A stretch of 64,000 nucleotides of DNA from Candidatus Thiodiazotropha sp. CDECU1 (GTDB lineage: Bacteria > Pseudomonadota > Gammaproteobacteria > Chromatiales > Chromatiaceae). A program made the translations under genes and the position numbers. Below, one piece after another: positions 17,525 to 27,603 of this stretch. The DNA lies in the NCBI RefSeq assembly GCF_963455295.1, contig NZ_OY734020.1, positions 4,340,001 to 4,404,000 of the forward strand. Direction: 5' to 3'. Position 1 is the stretch's first letter. The number at the start of each line of letters is the position of its first letter. A model generated the notes under the pieces. That model had not been told where the DNA came from. It saw only the letters and a list, made by a program, of their open reading frames with translations, and did not search any database.

Positions 17525-18721
17525 TTAAGTAGTTCTGTTAACTTCAAACATTGCGATCAGATCATTGAGGAATCTTAATCCCAAAGGGGTGGGGCAGAGC
17601 CTTCCGTCCACAGGATACAACAGCCCCTTTTTTATCGCCCCATTCAATGGCTCCCCCATGTACTCCAGATCCAGGCCAGTGGTCGCGCTAAAGAGTTCCG
17701 CCTCCACGCCATCGCACAAACGAAGCGCATTCATCATGAATTCGATTACCAGGTCTTCGGCTTGTAATACACGCTCACCCTGCAGAAACGGCACGCCCCC
17801 CTTTGCAGCGGCAAGGTAATCGTTGGGATGACGTCTTTTCCAGCGCCGCCTTATCACACCATCCTGTGTGGAGAGCTTGCCATGTGCACCGGCGCCTATG
17901 CCGATATAGTCACCGAAGCGCCAATAGTTGAGATTGTGTCTGCATTGTTCTTGCGGGTGGGAGAATGCGGAAATTTCATACTGTTGGAATCCCGCCCTCA
18001 GCAACATCTCATGGCCCTGCTGCTGTATCTGCCAAAGCCTCTCCTCATCCGGCAGATCCGGGGGTGATTGATAAAAAGGGGTATTGGGCTCAAGGGTCAG
18101 CTGATAGTAGGAGAGATGGCTCGGACCCAATCCTATGGCTGCCTGCAGATCCCCCTGAGCCATTTCCAGGGTCTGTGCCGGCAACCCGAACATCAGGTCA
18201 AGATTGATGCGCTCGAAACCCGCCTGCTTTGCCCGCTCCACCGCCATGACAGCTTCATCGGGGCCATGGATACGCCCCAGGGCCTGCAAGGAATCGGGAT
18301 TCAGGCTCTGTATCCCGAGGGAGAGACGATTGATGCCCGCTTCCCGGTAACCGGGAAGACGCTCAGACTCCAAGGCCCCCGGATTGGCTTCCAGGGTTAT
18401 CTCCAGCGCCTCATCCAAGGCCATCACTTCTGCCACCCCGGACAGCAATCCCTCGATACTCTGTGCTGAAAACAGGCTTGGTGTTCCGCCGCCTATGAAT
18501 ATTGTCTGCAGCGGCCGCCCTGCCACCAATTTCTGCTCCCCACGCAGGTCTTGCAGCAGGGCATCCACATAGGCCAGCTCCTGGATGGGCCCATGTCGGG
18601 TATGCGAGTTGAAATCACAATAGGGGCACTTCCGGGCGCACCAGGGGATATGGATATAGAGAGAGAGTGGAGGGGGCTTTAACACACCGTTAGCGGCAAT
18701 CGCCGGAGAACCTGACCCCAT
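17525..18721 (-). CDS. hemW: radical SAM haem chaperone HemW
   Basis: HemW inserts haem into proteins such as respiratory NarI; it was long annotated as oxygen-independent coproporphyrinogen oxidase. The radical-SAM motif is CARKCPYC followed by DFNSH, the four-residue extension typical of this branch. GGGTPSL (SAM binding), TLEANPG, and the HemN C-terminal domain ending in LTPLGLRFLNDL are present. 398 residues; a GTG at 18685 (residue 13) is an alternative start closer to the usual N-terminus, since the first 12 residues lack a good ribosome site. Confidence 0.93.
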   Translation of the reverse strand: MGSGSPAIAANGVLKPPPLSLYIHIPWCARKCPYCDFNSHTRHGPIQELAYVDALLQDLRGEQKLVAGRPLQTIFIGGGTPSLFSAQSIEGLLSGVAEVMALDEALEITLEANPGALESERLPGYREAGINRLSLGIQSLNPDSLQALGRIHGPDEAVMAVERAKQAGFERINLDLMFGLPAQTLEMAQGDLQAAIGLGPSHLSYYQLTLEPNTPFYQSPPDLPDEERLWQIQQQGHEMLLRAGFQQYEISAFSHPQEQCRHNLNYWRFGDYIGIGAGAHGKLSTQDGVIRRRWKRRHPNDYLAAAKGGVPFLQGERVLQAEDLVIEFMMNALRLCDGVEAELFSATTGLDLEYMGEPLNGAIKKGLLYPVDGRLCPTPLGLRFLNDLIAMFEVNRTT

Positions 18722-18761
18722 GCATCAGACCAGACCATTTTCTACCGATCCGATTCCATCA

Positions 18762-18790
18762 AACCCGACGGCGGGTCTCGCCGTCGGGTT
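18762..18790. terminator. strong hairpin downstream of the TRAP gene
   Basis: AACCCGACGGCG (18762-18773) pairs perfectly with CGCCGTCGGGTT (18779-18790), a 12-bp stem with a 5-nt loop, 35 bp past the TRAP-binding-protein stop. On the minus strand it is followed by TTTGATGG, a short T tract. Confidence 0.65.
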
Positions 18791-18825
18791 CAGTATGCGG
18801 CGTCGATCAAACACCGACGATGACA

Positions 18826-19911
18826 CTACGCCTTGTCACGGGACTGCAGATAGGCAAAATCGGAAATCGCCCCCCACTCACGTGAGCCTTTGAGAAAACC
18901 CATATAGGAATCGTACACCTTCTTTGCAAAGGCATCCTTGGCGGCAAGCTCCTCCACCACCTGGTTTGAATATTTACGCAAGGTCTCCAGCACATCACCG
19001 GGATAGACGCGGATGTCCACCTTGTGTTTCTCGACCAGGGTCTTCAAGGCCGCCGGGTTGCGCGCCGTATACTCGGCCAACATCTCCTGATTGGCTATCT
19101 TGCAGGCATTGATGACGATCGACTGCAGGTCTTTCGGCAATGCATCATAGGCCTTCTGGTTGATGATCGCCTCGAGAGTGGTGCCCGGCTCATGAAAGCC
19201 GGGGTAATAGTAGTATTTTGCCGCCTTGAACAGACCGAAGGCCAGATCATTGTAGGGATTGACCCACTCCGTGGCATCGATGGCACCCGACTGCAGCGAG
19301 GTAAAGAGCTCCCCGCCCGGCAGGTTGACCGGTGTGCCGCCGGCGCGCTTGAGTACCTCACCACCGAGTCCGGGGATGCGCATCTTCAGCCCTTTCAGGT
19401 CACCGACACTTTTGATCTCCTTATTGAACCAGCCCCCCATCTGCATCCCGGTATTACCCCCCGGCGCGGGTATCAGGCCGAAGGGTTTATACAGTTCCTG
19501 CCATAACTCCTGGCCACCACCAAAGTAGAGCCAGCCGTTCATCTCCTGTGCCGTCATGCCAAACGGCACCGTGGAGAAAAACTGGGCGGTCTCGCTTTTC
19601 CCCTTCCAGTAATAGGCGGCACCATGTCCCAGTTCAGCGGTACCCCTTGAAACCGCATCGAACACCTCAAAGGCGGGCACCAGCTCTTTCGCGCCATACA
19701 CCTTGACATGCATCCGCCCGCCACTCATCTCATTGATCACCTCGGCCAGCTTGTTGGCGCCGGTACCCAGTCCCGGAAAGTTCTTCGGCCAGGTGGTAAC
19801 CATCTTCCACTTGATCTGCGGCTTCGCCTCGGCAACCCGCAGACCTGCCATACCGGCACCCACAGCCAGGGTCCCACCACCAGCACGTTTCATAAAATCA
19901 CGACGTTTCAT
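18826..19911 (-). CDS. Tat-exported TRAP transporter substrate-binding protein (DctP/TakP family)
   Basis: Periplasmic binding protein of a tripartite TRAP transporter. A twin-arginine signal MKRRDFMKR leads the protein. TTWPKNFPGLGTGANKLAE and EWVNPYNDLAFGL fit the 2-oxo-acid-binding (TakP-like) subgroup, and MRIPGLGGEVLKRAG includes the conserved arginine that contacts the carboxylate. 361 residues. No DctQ or DctM membrane genes are adjacent, so it is an orphan binding protein here. Upstream lies a 150-bp AT-rich stretch and then the palindromic repeat. Confidence 0.9.
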   Translation of the reverse strand: MKRRDFMKRAGGGTLAVGAGMAGLRVAEAKPQIKWKMVTTWPKNFPGLGTGANKLAEVINEMSGGRMHVKVYGAKELVPAFEVFDAVSRGTAELGHGAAYYWKGKSETAQFFSTVPFGMTAQEMNGWLYFGGGQELWQELYKPFGLIPAPGGNTGMQMGGWFNKEIKSVGDLKGLKMRIPGLGGEVLKRAGGTPVNLPGGELFTSLQSGAIDATEWVNPYNDLAFGLFKAAKYYYYPGFHEPGTTLEAIINQKAYDALPKDLQSIVINACKIANQEMLAEYTARNPAALKTLVEKHKVDIRVYPGDVLETLRKYSNQVVEELAAKDAFAKKVYDSYMGFLKGSREWGAISDFAYLQSRDKA

Positions 19912-20062
19912 GCCTCTCTCCTGTTCTGTTTATGTTGCTACTCGAACATCGAACATAGTGAATGACATCCTATGTTCCGCTGAAATCCTGGAATAATCCA
20001 CACTACATCAACTCTACAAAAACCTAGATTAGTATCCATCATAAATTCAATGGACCCTGCTA

Positions 20063-20194
20063 GGTGCCTGACGGTTGTCTTTCGCAGTAGCGGCAGGGAT
20101 GCCGCGTAAGCCCTGTCAGCACACCCCAAGGGCACTTCCTTTGGGCGCAGGGATGTGCTGTCGGGGCGTCGGAGAAAGACAACCGTCAGGCGCC
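20063..20194. repeat. 132-bp palindromic element
   Basis: The left arm contains CCTGACGGTTGTCTTTC and the right arm its reverse complement (GAAAGACAACCGTCAGG), with further nested pairs such as CAGCACA/TGTGCTG and a CCAAAGG-like apical hairpin. It has no reading frame. One arm also occurs alone at 10598-10614. It looks like a small REP/MITE-like element between the TRAP gene and uvrD; no clear target duplication is seen. Confidence 0.7.
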
Positions 20195-20261
20195 GGGGGG
20201 CATAAAAATCTCTAAGTTTTTTAAGCTAACTCCCGTTCAATTCCTATAACAAAAAAAGCAT

Positions 20262-22424
20262 TCAACAGGGAGAAAGATTGGCATAGGCCACCACCAGCCA
20301 TTTGCTCCCGACCTCTTCGAAATTCACCTGCACCCGGGCGCTGCGGCCCTGGCCTTCCGCATTCAACACAACACCCTCACCAAACTTGCTATGACGCACC
20401 CGCTGGCCAAGACTGAATCCACTCAGCTCAGCCACCTCCAGGTGGGGCGGACTGCCATATATGGGATGGCTGGTGGCGGGACCGGCCCGCACCTCCGACA
20501 TCAATTCAGCCGGCATTTCCCGAATAAAACGGGACGGGAGAGGATAGCTGTCACTACCGTGCAGTCGCCGGCTCTCGGCATGACAGAGATAGAGTTCACG
20601 CATGGCGCGGGTTACCCCCACATAGCAGAGCCGCCGCTCCTCCTCCAAACGCGCCGGATCATCCGCCGACATGCTGTGGGGAAACAGTCCCTCTTCCATA
20701 CCGACCAGGAAAACCAGGGGAAACTCAAGTCCTTTGGCGGAGTGCAGGGTCATTAACTGGACACAGGGCTCCGCGGGATCCCCCTGTGCTTCACCCGCCT
20801 CCAGCGCGGCGTGGGAGAGAAAGGTGGAGAGCTCATCCAACTCTTCCTCTGCATTGGCCTCATAGCCAAACTGACGGGTGGCGTTGACCAGCTCCTCCAG
20901 ATTCTCCTTACGGTCGATACCCTTGCCATCACGGCTCTTGTCAAAGTGGTCGGGTAGTCCACTGGCTTGCAGCGCCTGCTCGACCTTTTCAGGCAGGGAA
21001 AGGTTTGCACAATTCAAGCGAAGCTCATCCATCAGGTCGAGAAAACCCTGCAATGCCGTTGCCGCCCGCTTTGCCATCGCCCCACCTTGCAATAAATCGC
21101 AAGCCGCCTGCCACAGGGAGCAGTCGAAATCCCTGGCATGGGCGCGCACCGCATCCATGGTCTTGGGACCGATCCCTCTCGGGGGCATATTGACCGCCCG
21201 CTCGAAGGCCCCGTCATCCTGAGACGTATTGATCAGTCTCAGGTAGGCGAGGGCATCCTTGATCTCCGCCCGCTCGAAGAAACGCAGGCCGCCGTAGACA
21301 CGATAGGGGATGGCGGCCTGCAGCAGCGCCTCCTCGAAGAGACGTGACTGGGCGGTGGTGCGGTAGAGTATGGCCGCCTCCGAGCGGCTGTTGCCCTCAT
21401 CCACAAACTGCCTGATTCTCTCCACCACAAAACGCGCCTCATCGATTTCGTTGAAGGCGGCATAGAGCTTGATCGGCTCACCCTCACTGTCCTGGGTCCA
21501 TAACTGCTTGCCCAGACGCGAAGGATTGTTGTTGATCAGGGCATTGGCGGCATTCAGGATATTCCCGCTGGAACGGTAGTTCTGCTCCAGGCGCACCAGG
21601 GTTGCTGATTCATAGTGGGACTGGAAGCTCTGGATATTCTCCACCCGGGCGCCGCGCCAGCCATAGATGGACTGATCGTCATCACCCACCACGAAGAGAT
21701 TGTTACGTGGACCGGCAAGCATCCTGAGCCAGGCGTACTGGATCGAGTTGGTATCCTGAAACTCATCCACCAGTACATGTTGAAAGCGCTGCTGATAGTG
21801 CTGCAGGATATCCGGCCTGTCCCGCCATAGCTCATGGGCGCGCAGCAACAGCTCCGCAAAATCGACCTGGCCGCCCCGCTCACAGGCACCCTGATACTCA
21901 CTGTAGAGACGGATCATCTGCTGTTGATAGGGATCACCCCCATCATCCAGATGCTGCGCGCGCAGCCCCTCATCCTTGCGCCCATTGATGAACCATTGGA
22001 TCTGTCGTGGCGGCCATCGAGCCTCATCCAGATCCAGGTTTTTCAACAGCCGCTTGATGAGTCGAAACTGATCGTCGGAATCGAGTATCTGAAAGCTCTG
22101 AGGCAGACCCGCCTCTTTCCAATGGGCCCGCAACAGGCGGTGGGCCAATCCATGAAAGGTACCGACCCACATCCCCCCCAGCGGCTGACCAAGCAGATCC
22201 TCGATGCGGTAACGCATCTCCTTCGCCGCCTTGTTGGTGAAGGTGACCGCCAGAATCGACCAGGGCGATACGGCCTCTGCCGCCAACAGCCAGGCGATGC
22301 GGTGCACCAGGACCCGGGTCTTGCCACTGCCTGCCCCTGCCAGCACCAACAGATTGCCGATGGGTGCGGTTACCGCCTCACGCTGCGCGTCGTTCAGAGG
22401 ATCGAGTATGGGAGAAACATCCAT
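20262..22424 (-). CDS. uvrD: DNA helicase II
   Basis: Superfamily 1A 3'-5' helicase for nucleotide excision and mismatch repair. Motifs: Q-motif LNDAQREAV, Walker A AGAGSGKTR, Ia TFTNKAAKEM, Walker B DEFQDTN, III GDDDQSIYGWRGA, IV QNYRS, V TLHSAKGLEF and VI YVGVTRA. The C-terminal Tudor-like tail is present (VRHSKFGEGVVL). I use the ATG at 22424 since E. coli UvrD also begins MDVS; the frame extends to 22442. 720 residues, full length. Confidence 0.96.
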   Translation of the reverse strand: MDVSPILDPLNDAQREAVTAPIGNLLVLAGAGSGKTRVLVHRIAWLLAAEAVSPWSILAVTFTNKAAKEMRYRIEDLLGQPLGGMWVGTFHGLAHRLLRAHWKEAGLPQSFQILDSDDQFRLIKRLLKNLDLDEARWPPRQIQWFINGRKDEGLRAQHLDDGGDPYQQQMIRLYSEYQGACERGGQVDFAELLLRAHELWRDRPDILQHYQQRFQHVLVDEFQDTNSIQYAWLRMLAGPRNNLFVVGDDDQSIYGWRGARVENIQSFQSHYESATLVRLEQNYRSSGNILNAANALINNNPSRLGKQLWTQDSEGEPIKLYAAFNEIDEARFVVERIRQFVDEGNSRSEAAILYRTTAQSRLFEEALLQAAIPYRVYGGLRFFERAEIKDALAYLRLINTSQDDGAFERAVNMPPRGIGPKTMDAVRAHARDFDCSLWQAACDLLQGGAMAKRAATALQGFLDLMDELRLNCANLSLPEKVEQALQASGLPDHFDKSRDGKGIDRKENLEELVNATRQFGYEANAEEELDELSTFLSHAALEAGEAQGDPAEPCVQLMTLHSAKGLEFPLVFLVGMEEGLFPHSMSADDPARLEEERRLCYVGVTRAMRELYLCHAESRRLHGSDSYPLPSRFIREMPAELMSEVRAGPATSHPIYGSPPHLEVAELSGFSLGQRVRHSKFGEGVVLNAEGQGRSARVQVNFEEVGSKWLVVAYANLSPC

Positions 22425-22573
22425 AGTGGCTAGTTTACTCATCCGACGGTGACAAAAGCCACCATTTGCAGAGGTTTTCCAACCACTCCGTTCAGCATAT
22501 GGACCCGGTTGCCTGTCAAGTCAGCGACGATGGGGGGGATTGAAATCCATGGCAAGGGCGGCCCGGCCTCTGA

Positions 22574-22882
22574 TCAGCCAGCCTCGGCGCTGATGATCAC
22601 TTCGTGCATCTCGATGGCACCTTCACCATCGAAGGCCTCCTTCGGCATCGGATTGGCATGGGCGTTACGAAAGTCCTCGCTGCCCACCCAACCTTCGAAT
22701 GAGGCCTTGTCTTGCCAAGTGGTGAGAACGACATAGGGCAGCACCGGCTTTGCCGGCTGCAGAACCTGCATGCGTACAAAACCTGGCTGTTTCTCGATCT
22801 GGCCCGCGCGCTTGCGAAAACGCGCCTCGAACATCTCCTGGTAGCCTGCGGCAACAGGGACGCGATTGGCGACAATGAACAT
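22574..22882 (-). CDS. antibiotic-biosynthesis-monooxygenase (ABM/HmoA-like) domain protein
   Basis: 102-residue dimeric alpha+beta barrel. MFIVANRVPVAAGYQEMFEARF and the middle VLTTWQDKASFEGWVGSEDF match the ABM family, which includes haem-degrading HmoA/IsdG and small quinol monooxygenases. No definite haem ligand can be assigned by eye. It lies alone between uvrD and the patatin gene on the same strand. Confidence 0.8.
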   Translation of the reverse strand: MFIVANRVPVAAGYQEMFEARFRKRAGQIEKQPGFVRMQVLQPAKPVLPYVVLTTWQDKASFEGWVGSEDFRNAHANPMPKEAFDGEGAIEMHEVIISAEAG

Positions 22883-23010
22883 GGCTTCAACTCCTGTGTG
22901 AATGGCCTAAGGGTAAAGGGTCTGCGAACCGATATATACCCATGATATGGGAGGTCATACCAAAGCATCCATGGTCTATCTCAGCACCCTCACAGGTGTT
23001 GCAGTTGGCG

Positions 23011-25251
23011 CTAAAATGTCTGACCAAGAAAAAGATAGGCCGATTGGTGGTTATCCTCTGCCCTTGCATATGCCACGTATATGGGACCCAGCAAGGTATC
23101 GAACACAATAAAGATACTACCGGCAAGCAGGGTATTATCGGCAGAGATTTCATCCCTGGATTGCCATACGTTACCTGCCTCAATGGAACCTCCCAGATAG
23201 ACCGGTGTACTGAAAACAGGCATGGCCTGCTTTCCAAGCCGATGATAATAGAGCAGGCGTCCTATTGCGGAATGTTTCCCCACCAGCTCGCCCGCTGCAT
23301 ATCCCGACAAGTTAAACAGGCCGCCAAGAGAAAGTGGTTTCACCCCGGCTGTTTCATCTCTTGTGGTGCCGCTAATATCCCACCAGTGCAGAAGCGTGTG
23401 ATCACCCCAGGTCTGGGGTTTTAAAAAAAACAGTCCCGCAACCTCAAAGGCGATATCCGAACCGAAGTTCTGACGAATGCTCGACCAGCCGAGGGAAAGG
23501 TTCAAACCCGACCTGGGTATCGCCACTCTATCGATGGTGTCATATGAAAATCCCGTGGATATGCCATAGATATCAGTCGATCCATTTTGCAAAGCGGGCT
23601 GACCCACCCGCAATGCATCATCGACGCGGGAGCGACTTAACCCGATCCGGATCTCTCCCCAATTACCGAGTTGGCGACCTCCGTCAAATGAGAAGGTGGT
23701 TGAAGTTGAAAGAAATTGGGCGATCCGCAATCCATCCTGGAACAGGGTAGAGTTCTCTCTCTGATAGACGAAATAAGGATTTATGAACCAGCGTGATGCG
23801 TAGTCAAGTGGCTGATAGAGCTCCGCAAACAGGCGCGGCGATTCTCCTATCTGGAGCTCTGCACGAAACTCCCCGCCCTTTTCATTGATTTCCGTACGCG
23901 TGAATCGTACGGCAAAATTGTAGTTGCTCTCACCTTCGAAATCGTCTTCCAAGTTGATGCCGAATCGCAAGTAGTTAGGCCCCCAACTCTTTTCCCTGGC
24001 ACGTACGGCCAGGTTGGTTTCTCCGCCTTCATCCATAATGTCATAGGTAACCGTCTCGAAGGTATCCAGGCCGTAGATATCGGCAATATCCGATTCCAGC
24101 TGATCCACATTCAGGGCACCATCTTGTTGCTCAGCCAAACGCTCAGCGATAACCTTGGGGGAGAGTTTTGATTCATTTTCAACAATGACGTTGTCGACCC
24201 GTGGCAGACCCTGCCGCACACCCTGGATACCTCTTCTGTAAGCCAAATAGGATTGCTTCGAGATAGAATGCTGCGCCAGGGTTCGCGCCAACTCCATTGC
24301 CTTCTCCTTGCCCAGTTGTTGCGCCTCCTTCATCCGCTGAAACTCCTCCGATCCCAAATCACCAAGCTCGGGTGAGATCAGGAGATCATCCGTTGTTAAC
24401 AGGGCGATTTGATCCTTCGCCCGGGCATTGATAAGAATCGTCAACATCTGTTTTGTGATACCCAGGGCGGAATTGAGTTGCGTTTCCGCCAGCAGCGGGA
24501 AGCCCACATCTACGACGATCAGAATATCGGCTCCCATTTCACGTACCACATCGATCGGTACATTGTTGACTATGCCACCATCCACCAATATTCGATCCTG
24601 GCTTCTAACCGGTTTGAATATACCCGGCGCCGACATGCTGGCGCGCATTGCCGTTGCCAGGTCACCGGAATCGAGGACCACCTCCTCACCACTGACTAGG
24701 TCTGTGGCTATGGCACGAAACGGGATTGGTAATTTGTCGAAATCTTCAATTTTTATCACCGGGAGCGTCAGGCGTTTCATCTCCATTTCGAGGTTTTGTC
24801 CTTGCACAAGCCCTCCGGGAAAGATCAAGCCAGACTCGTCTAAACCCACATCGAAATCGACCAGAAAGCCTACATCGTCGCTCTTGCGGCGAAAAGATCG
24901 CTGGGAGCGTGGGGGTCGATCGCTAAGCAGCCTCCCCCAGTCGGCCAGGCCAACAACCCGTTCCAATGCTTCGGCGGTCATACCTGATGCATACAGGCCC
25001 CCAACGATCGCCCCCATGCTTGTGCCAGCAATGTAATCGATCGGTATCCGCAACTCTTCGAGCACCTTGAGAACACCCACATGAGCGGCACCTCGCGCCC
25101 CGCCACCGCTAAGTACCAGGCCGATAGTTGGGCGGGGCTTTTCTGACGCCCATTCAGCAACGCCACTGTCGGCTGCCAGCGCAACACCGAGAAAAGCACT
25201 CAGCATCAGCGCCGGGCAGAAGAGACAGAACGCCAGCTGTCTTATCCTCAT
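23011..25251 (-). CDS. PlpD-like patatin phospholipase with BamA-type beta-barrel (type Vd secretion)
   Basis: 746 residues. Signal peptide (to ~26), then a patatin phospholipase domain with oxyanion GGGARG (~49), the nucleophile in GTSMG and the dyad aspartate in DGGIVNNVP. After a linker at ~315-345 comes a POTRA-like segment (DQLESDIADIYGLDTFETV) and a ~16-strand outer-membrane barrel ending in the signature FLGQTF with a C-terminal Phe. This is the layout of PlpD-type autotransporters that display a lipase on the surface. Single gene. Confidence 0.92.
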   Translation of the reverse strand: MRIRQLAFCLFCPALMLSAFLGVALAADSGVAEWASEKPRPTIGLVLSGGGARGAAHVGVLKVLEELRIPIDYIAGTSMGAIVGGLYASGMTAEALERVVGLADWGRLLSDRPPRSQRSFRRKSDDVGFLVDFDVGLDESGLIFPGGLVQGQNLEMEMKRLTLPVIKIEDFDKLPIPFRAIATDLVSGEEVVLDSGDLATAMRASMSAPGIFKPVRSQDRILVDGGIVNNVPIDVVREMGADILIVVDVGFPLLAETQLNSALGITKQMLTILINARAKDQIALLTTDDLLISPELGDLGSEEFQRMKEAQQLGKEKAMELARTLAQHSISKQSYLAYRRGIQGVRQGLPRVDNVIVENESKLSPKVIAERLAEQQDGALNVDQLESDIADIYGLDTFETVTYDIMDEGGETNLAVRAREKSWGPNYLRFGINLEDDFEGESNYNFAVRFTRTEINEKGGEFRAELQIGESPRLFAELYQPLDYASRWFINPYFVYQRENSTLFQDGLRIAQFLSTSTTFSFDGGRQLGNWGEIRIGLSRSRVDDALRVGQPALQNGSTDIYGISTGFSYDTIDRVAIPRSGLNLSLGWSSIRQNFGSDIAFEVAGLFFLKPQTWGDHTLLHWWDISGTTRDETAGVKPLSLGGLFNLSGYAAGELVGKHSAIGRLLYYHRLGKQAMPVFSTPVYLGGSIEAGNVWQSRDEISADNTLLAGSIFIVFDTLLGPIYVAYARAEDNHQSAYLFLGQTF

Positions 25252-25473
25252 TCCTTACTCTTCATGAGATCACCTCATGCACCAGATCCATGCCATCTGA
25301 TACAACCGGTCGAGTATTATTGATCCAGCTTGTCAACAACAAGAATAAACCCCCTTCATATACAGATCCATGAAACAGGCAACCGACCAGGGGCGATTTG
25401 TTACCAATTTATATAGAATTGATGCAGGATTAGGGGATTTTCAGTCACCATCCAATCAATCAAGAGGTAGTAG

Positions 25474-26457
25474 ATGCAGATACTGGCCGGTGATATCGGC
25501 GGCACCAACACCCGACTCGCACTCTATCAAGCGAACGCTGAGTCACAGCTCGAACTGCTCCTGACTGAGACCTATCCCAGTCAATCCTACGACTCTATCG
25601 AGGCGGTGTTGCAACGTTTTTTGACCCACCCCTCCACCCGGGTGATCGAGCGTGTCTGCTTCGGCATAGCCGGGCCGGTTATCGATCAGGTCTGCGAAAC
25701 CACCAATCTACCCTGGCGCGTATCAGCAAGACGGATCAGTGAGCAGTTCGGATTCCAGCAGACCCGGCTGATCAACGACCTGGAAGCGAATGCCTGGGGT
25801 ATACCGCTACTTGAGGATAAGGACATTTTCACCCTCAGCCCCGGTGCCGAGCGGGCCCAGGGAAATCGCTCTATCATTGCGGCCGGCACCGGCCTGGGAG
25901 AGGCGGGTCTCTACTGGGACGGAGAGAGATACCACCCCTTTCCCTCGGAAGGGGGGCATAGTGACTTCAGTCCAGCCACTGACCTGGAATTCGGACTCTT
26001 TCAGACCTTGCAGAATCAACATGGGCACGTCAGCTGGGAAAACCTGGTCTCCGGTCCAGGTCTCGAGGCCATCTATGACTACCTGAGCAACTACCGGGAA
26101 AGACTGACACCCGCCTGGCTGCAAGGGCAGATGGACAAACTGGGGAAGGCCCAGGCCATCTCCAGCGCAGGCCTTGAATCGAGGGACCCCCTGTGCCGGG
26201 AGTCCCTCGAGCTGTTCACCCGGCTCTACGCCAGGGAAGCGGGAAACCATGCCCTGAAGATCATGGCCACGGGCGGTGTCTATCTGGGTGGTGGTATCGC
26301 CCCGCAAATCCTGCCTATTCTGCAAGAGGGCATCTTCATGGAGGCTTTCCTCGCCAAGGGGCCGATGCGGAAAATCATGCTGAGCATGCCGATCCAGGTC
26401 ATCCTCAATGATAAAGCCGCCCTCTATGGAGCAGCGAACTACGCCATGCTGGGGTAG
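25474..26457 (+). CDS. glk: glucokinase
   Basis: ATP-dependent glucokinase of the bacterial Glk family: AGDIGGTNTRLAL phosphate loop, catalytic aspartate in LINDLEANAWGI, GTGLGEAG, EGGHSDF and the C-terminal GGVYLGGGIAPQI. 327 residues. AAGAGGTAG lies six bases before the ATG. Together with pfk it suggests a working glycolytic branch, perhaps for stored glycogen. Confidence 0.95.
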   Translation: MQILAGDIGGTNTRLALYQANAESQLELLLTETYPSQSYDSIEAVLQRFLTHPSTRVIERVCFGIAGPVIDQVCETTNLPWRVSARRISEQFGFQQTRLINDLEANAWGIPLLEDKDIFTLSPGAERAQGNRSIIAAGTGLGEAGLYWDGERYHPFPSEGGHSDFSPATDLEFGLFQTLQNQHGHVSWENLVSGPGLEAIYDYLSNYRERLTPAWLQGQMDKLGKAQAISSAGLESRDPLCRESLELFTRLYAREAGNHALKIMATGGVYLGGGIAPQILPILQEGIFMEAFLAKGPMRKIMLSMPIQVILNDKAALYGAANYAMLG

Positions 26458-26613
26458 TCCATATCGGGCTGGGATAGAGACTGGGTACGCCTATGCAGGC
26501 ACATTGAATGGGATAGTGCGCAGAAACCAGTTCACCCCCCCAAGAAGGGGGGGTGGCAGGTGAAACAGTCATCTCTCAAAACCATGCTCACTACCATGGC
26601 GAGATCTGTCTGA

Positions 26614-27603
26614 TCAATCGAAGGGTTTGGGTTCCGGTGTCTTGTCGGTGGAGGGCGGCAGGATCGGCATCAGGAACGCTGGCTGATCACCGGTCAGGCT
26701 CTTCAGGAAGGCGACGATCTGGGCATTCTCCTGCTCAGAGAACTTCTTACCCAGCTGCAACCTGCCCATGACATCCACTGCCTCGGTCAATGTTTCCGCC
26801 TCGCCGTCGTGGAAGTAGGGATAGGTCATCTCCACGTTGCGCAGGGTTGGCACCTTGAACTTGAAGCGATCCGCATCCTTACCGGTTACGGCGCTCAAAC
26901 CCTCTGCCGGACTCTTTGCCTTGTAGGGTTCCACTACACCCATCTTCTGGAACGAGTTACCGCCAACCGCCTCACCATTGTGACAGCTCACACAGCCGCT
27001 CTCTTTGAACAGCTTGTAACCGGCCATCTCATCCTGTGAGAGGGCCTGTTTATCCCCTAGCAGCCATTGATCAAAGCGGGAGTTTGGCGTTACCAGGGTC
27101 TTCTCAAACTCGGCGATGGCCTGGGTGACCTCGTCAATGGCGATCTTATCGGTACCGAAGACCTGCTTGAACTCCATTACATACTCAGGTATCGAGGTCA
27201 GCACATCGATAGCCAGGGTATGGGTAAATGCCATCTCACCAGGATTGGCAATGGGCCCACCCGCCTGCGCCTTGAGATCGGCCGCCCTGCCATCCCAAAA
27301 CTGGGCGACATTGAGACTGGAATTGAGCACCGTCGGCGCATTGATTGGACCCTGCTGCCAGTTGTGGCCGATAGAGGTTTTCAGGTTGTCGGTACCGCCC
27401 ATGCTGAGATTGTGGCAGGAGTTGCAGGAGATGAATCCAGACTTGGACAGACGGGGATCGAAGTAGAGCTTCTTGCCCAGTTCGACCTGACCCAGGTTGA
27501 TATTCTGTACCGGCTTGATCGGCTTTATGGGCTCATCCATAGCGAAAAGCGCGGTTGATAGTCCCAGCAAGAGTGAAAATGTAGCAATTTGTTTACGTAT
27601 CAT
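26614..27603 (-). CDS. di-haem cytochrome c peroxidase (CcpA/MauG family)
   Basis: Periplasmic peroxidase that reduces H2O2 with electrons from cytochrome c. A signal peptide ends near residue 21; haem-binding motifs are CNSCH at ~60-64 and CVSCH at ~205. LFFDPRLSKSG-like and FKVPTLRNVEMTYPYFHDG blocks are family hallmarks, and distal Met in DVMGRLQLGKKFSEQE is present. 329 residues. A PerR-box-like palindrome lies 188 bp upstream, and the next gene is a PerR-like Fur regulator, so induction by peroxide is likely. Confidence 0.93.
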   Translation of the reverse strand: MIRKQIATFSLLLGLSTALFAMDEPIKPIKPVQNINLGQVELGKKLYFDPRLSKSGFISCNSCHNLSMGGTDNLKTSIGHNWQQGPINAPTVLNSSLNVAQFWDGRAADLKAQAGGPIANPGEMAFTHTLAIDVLTSIPEYVMEFKQVFGTDKIAIDEVTQAIAEFEKTLVTPNSRFDQWLLGDKQALSQDEMAGYKLFKESGCVSCHNGEAVGGNSFQKMGVVEPYKAKSPAEGLSAVTGKDADRFKFKVPTLRNVEMTYPYFHDGEAETLTEAVDVMGRLQLGKKFSEQENAQIVAFLKSLTGDQPAFLMPILPPSTDKTPEPKPFD

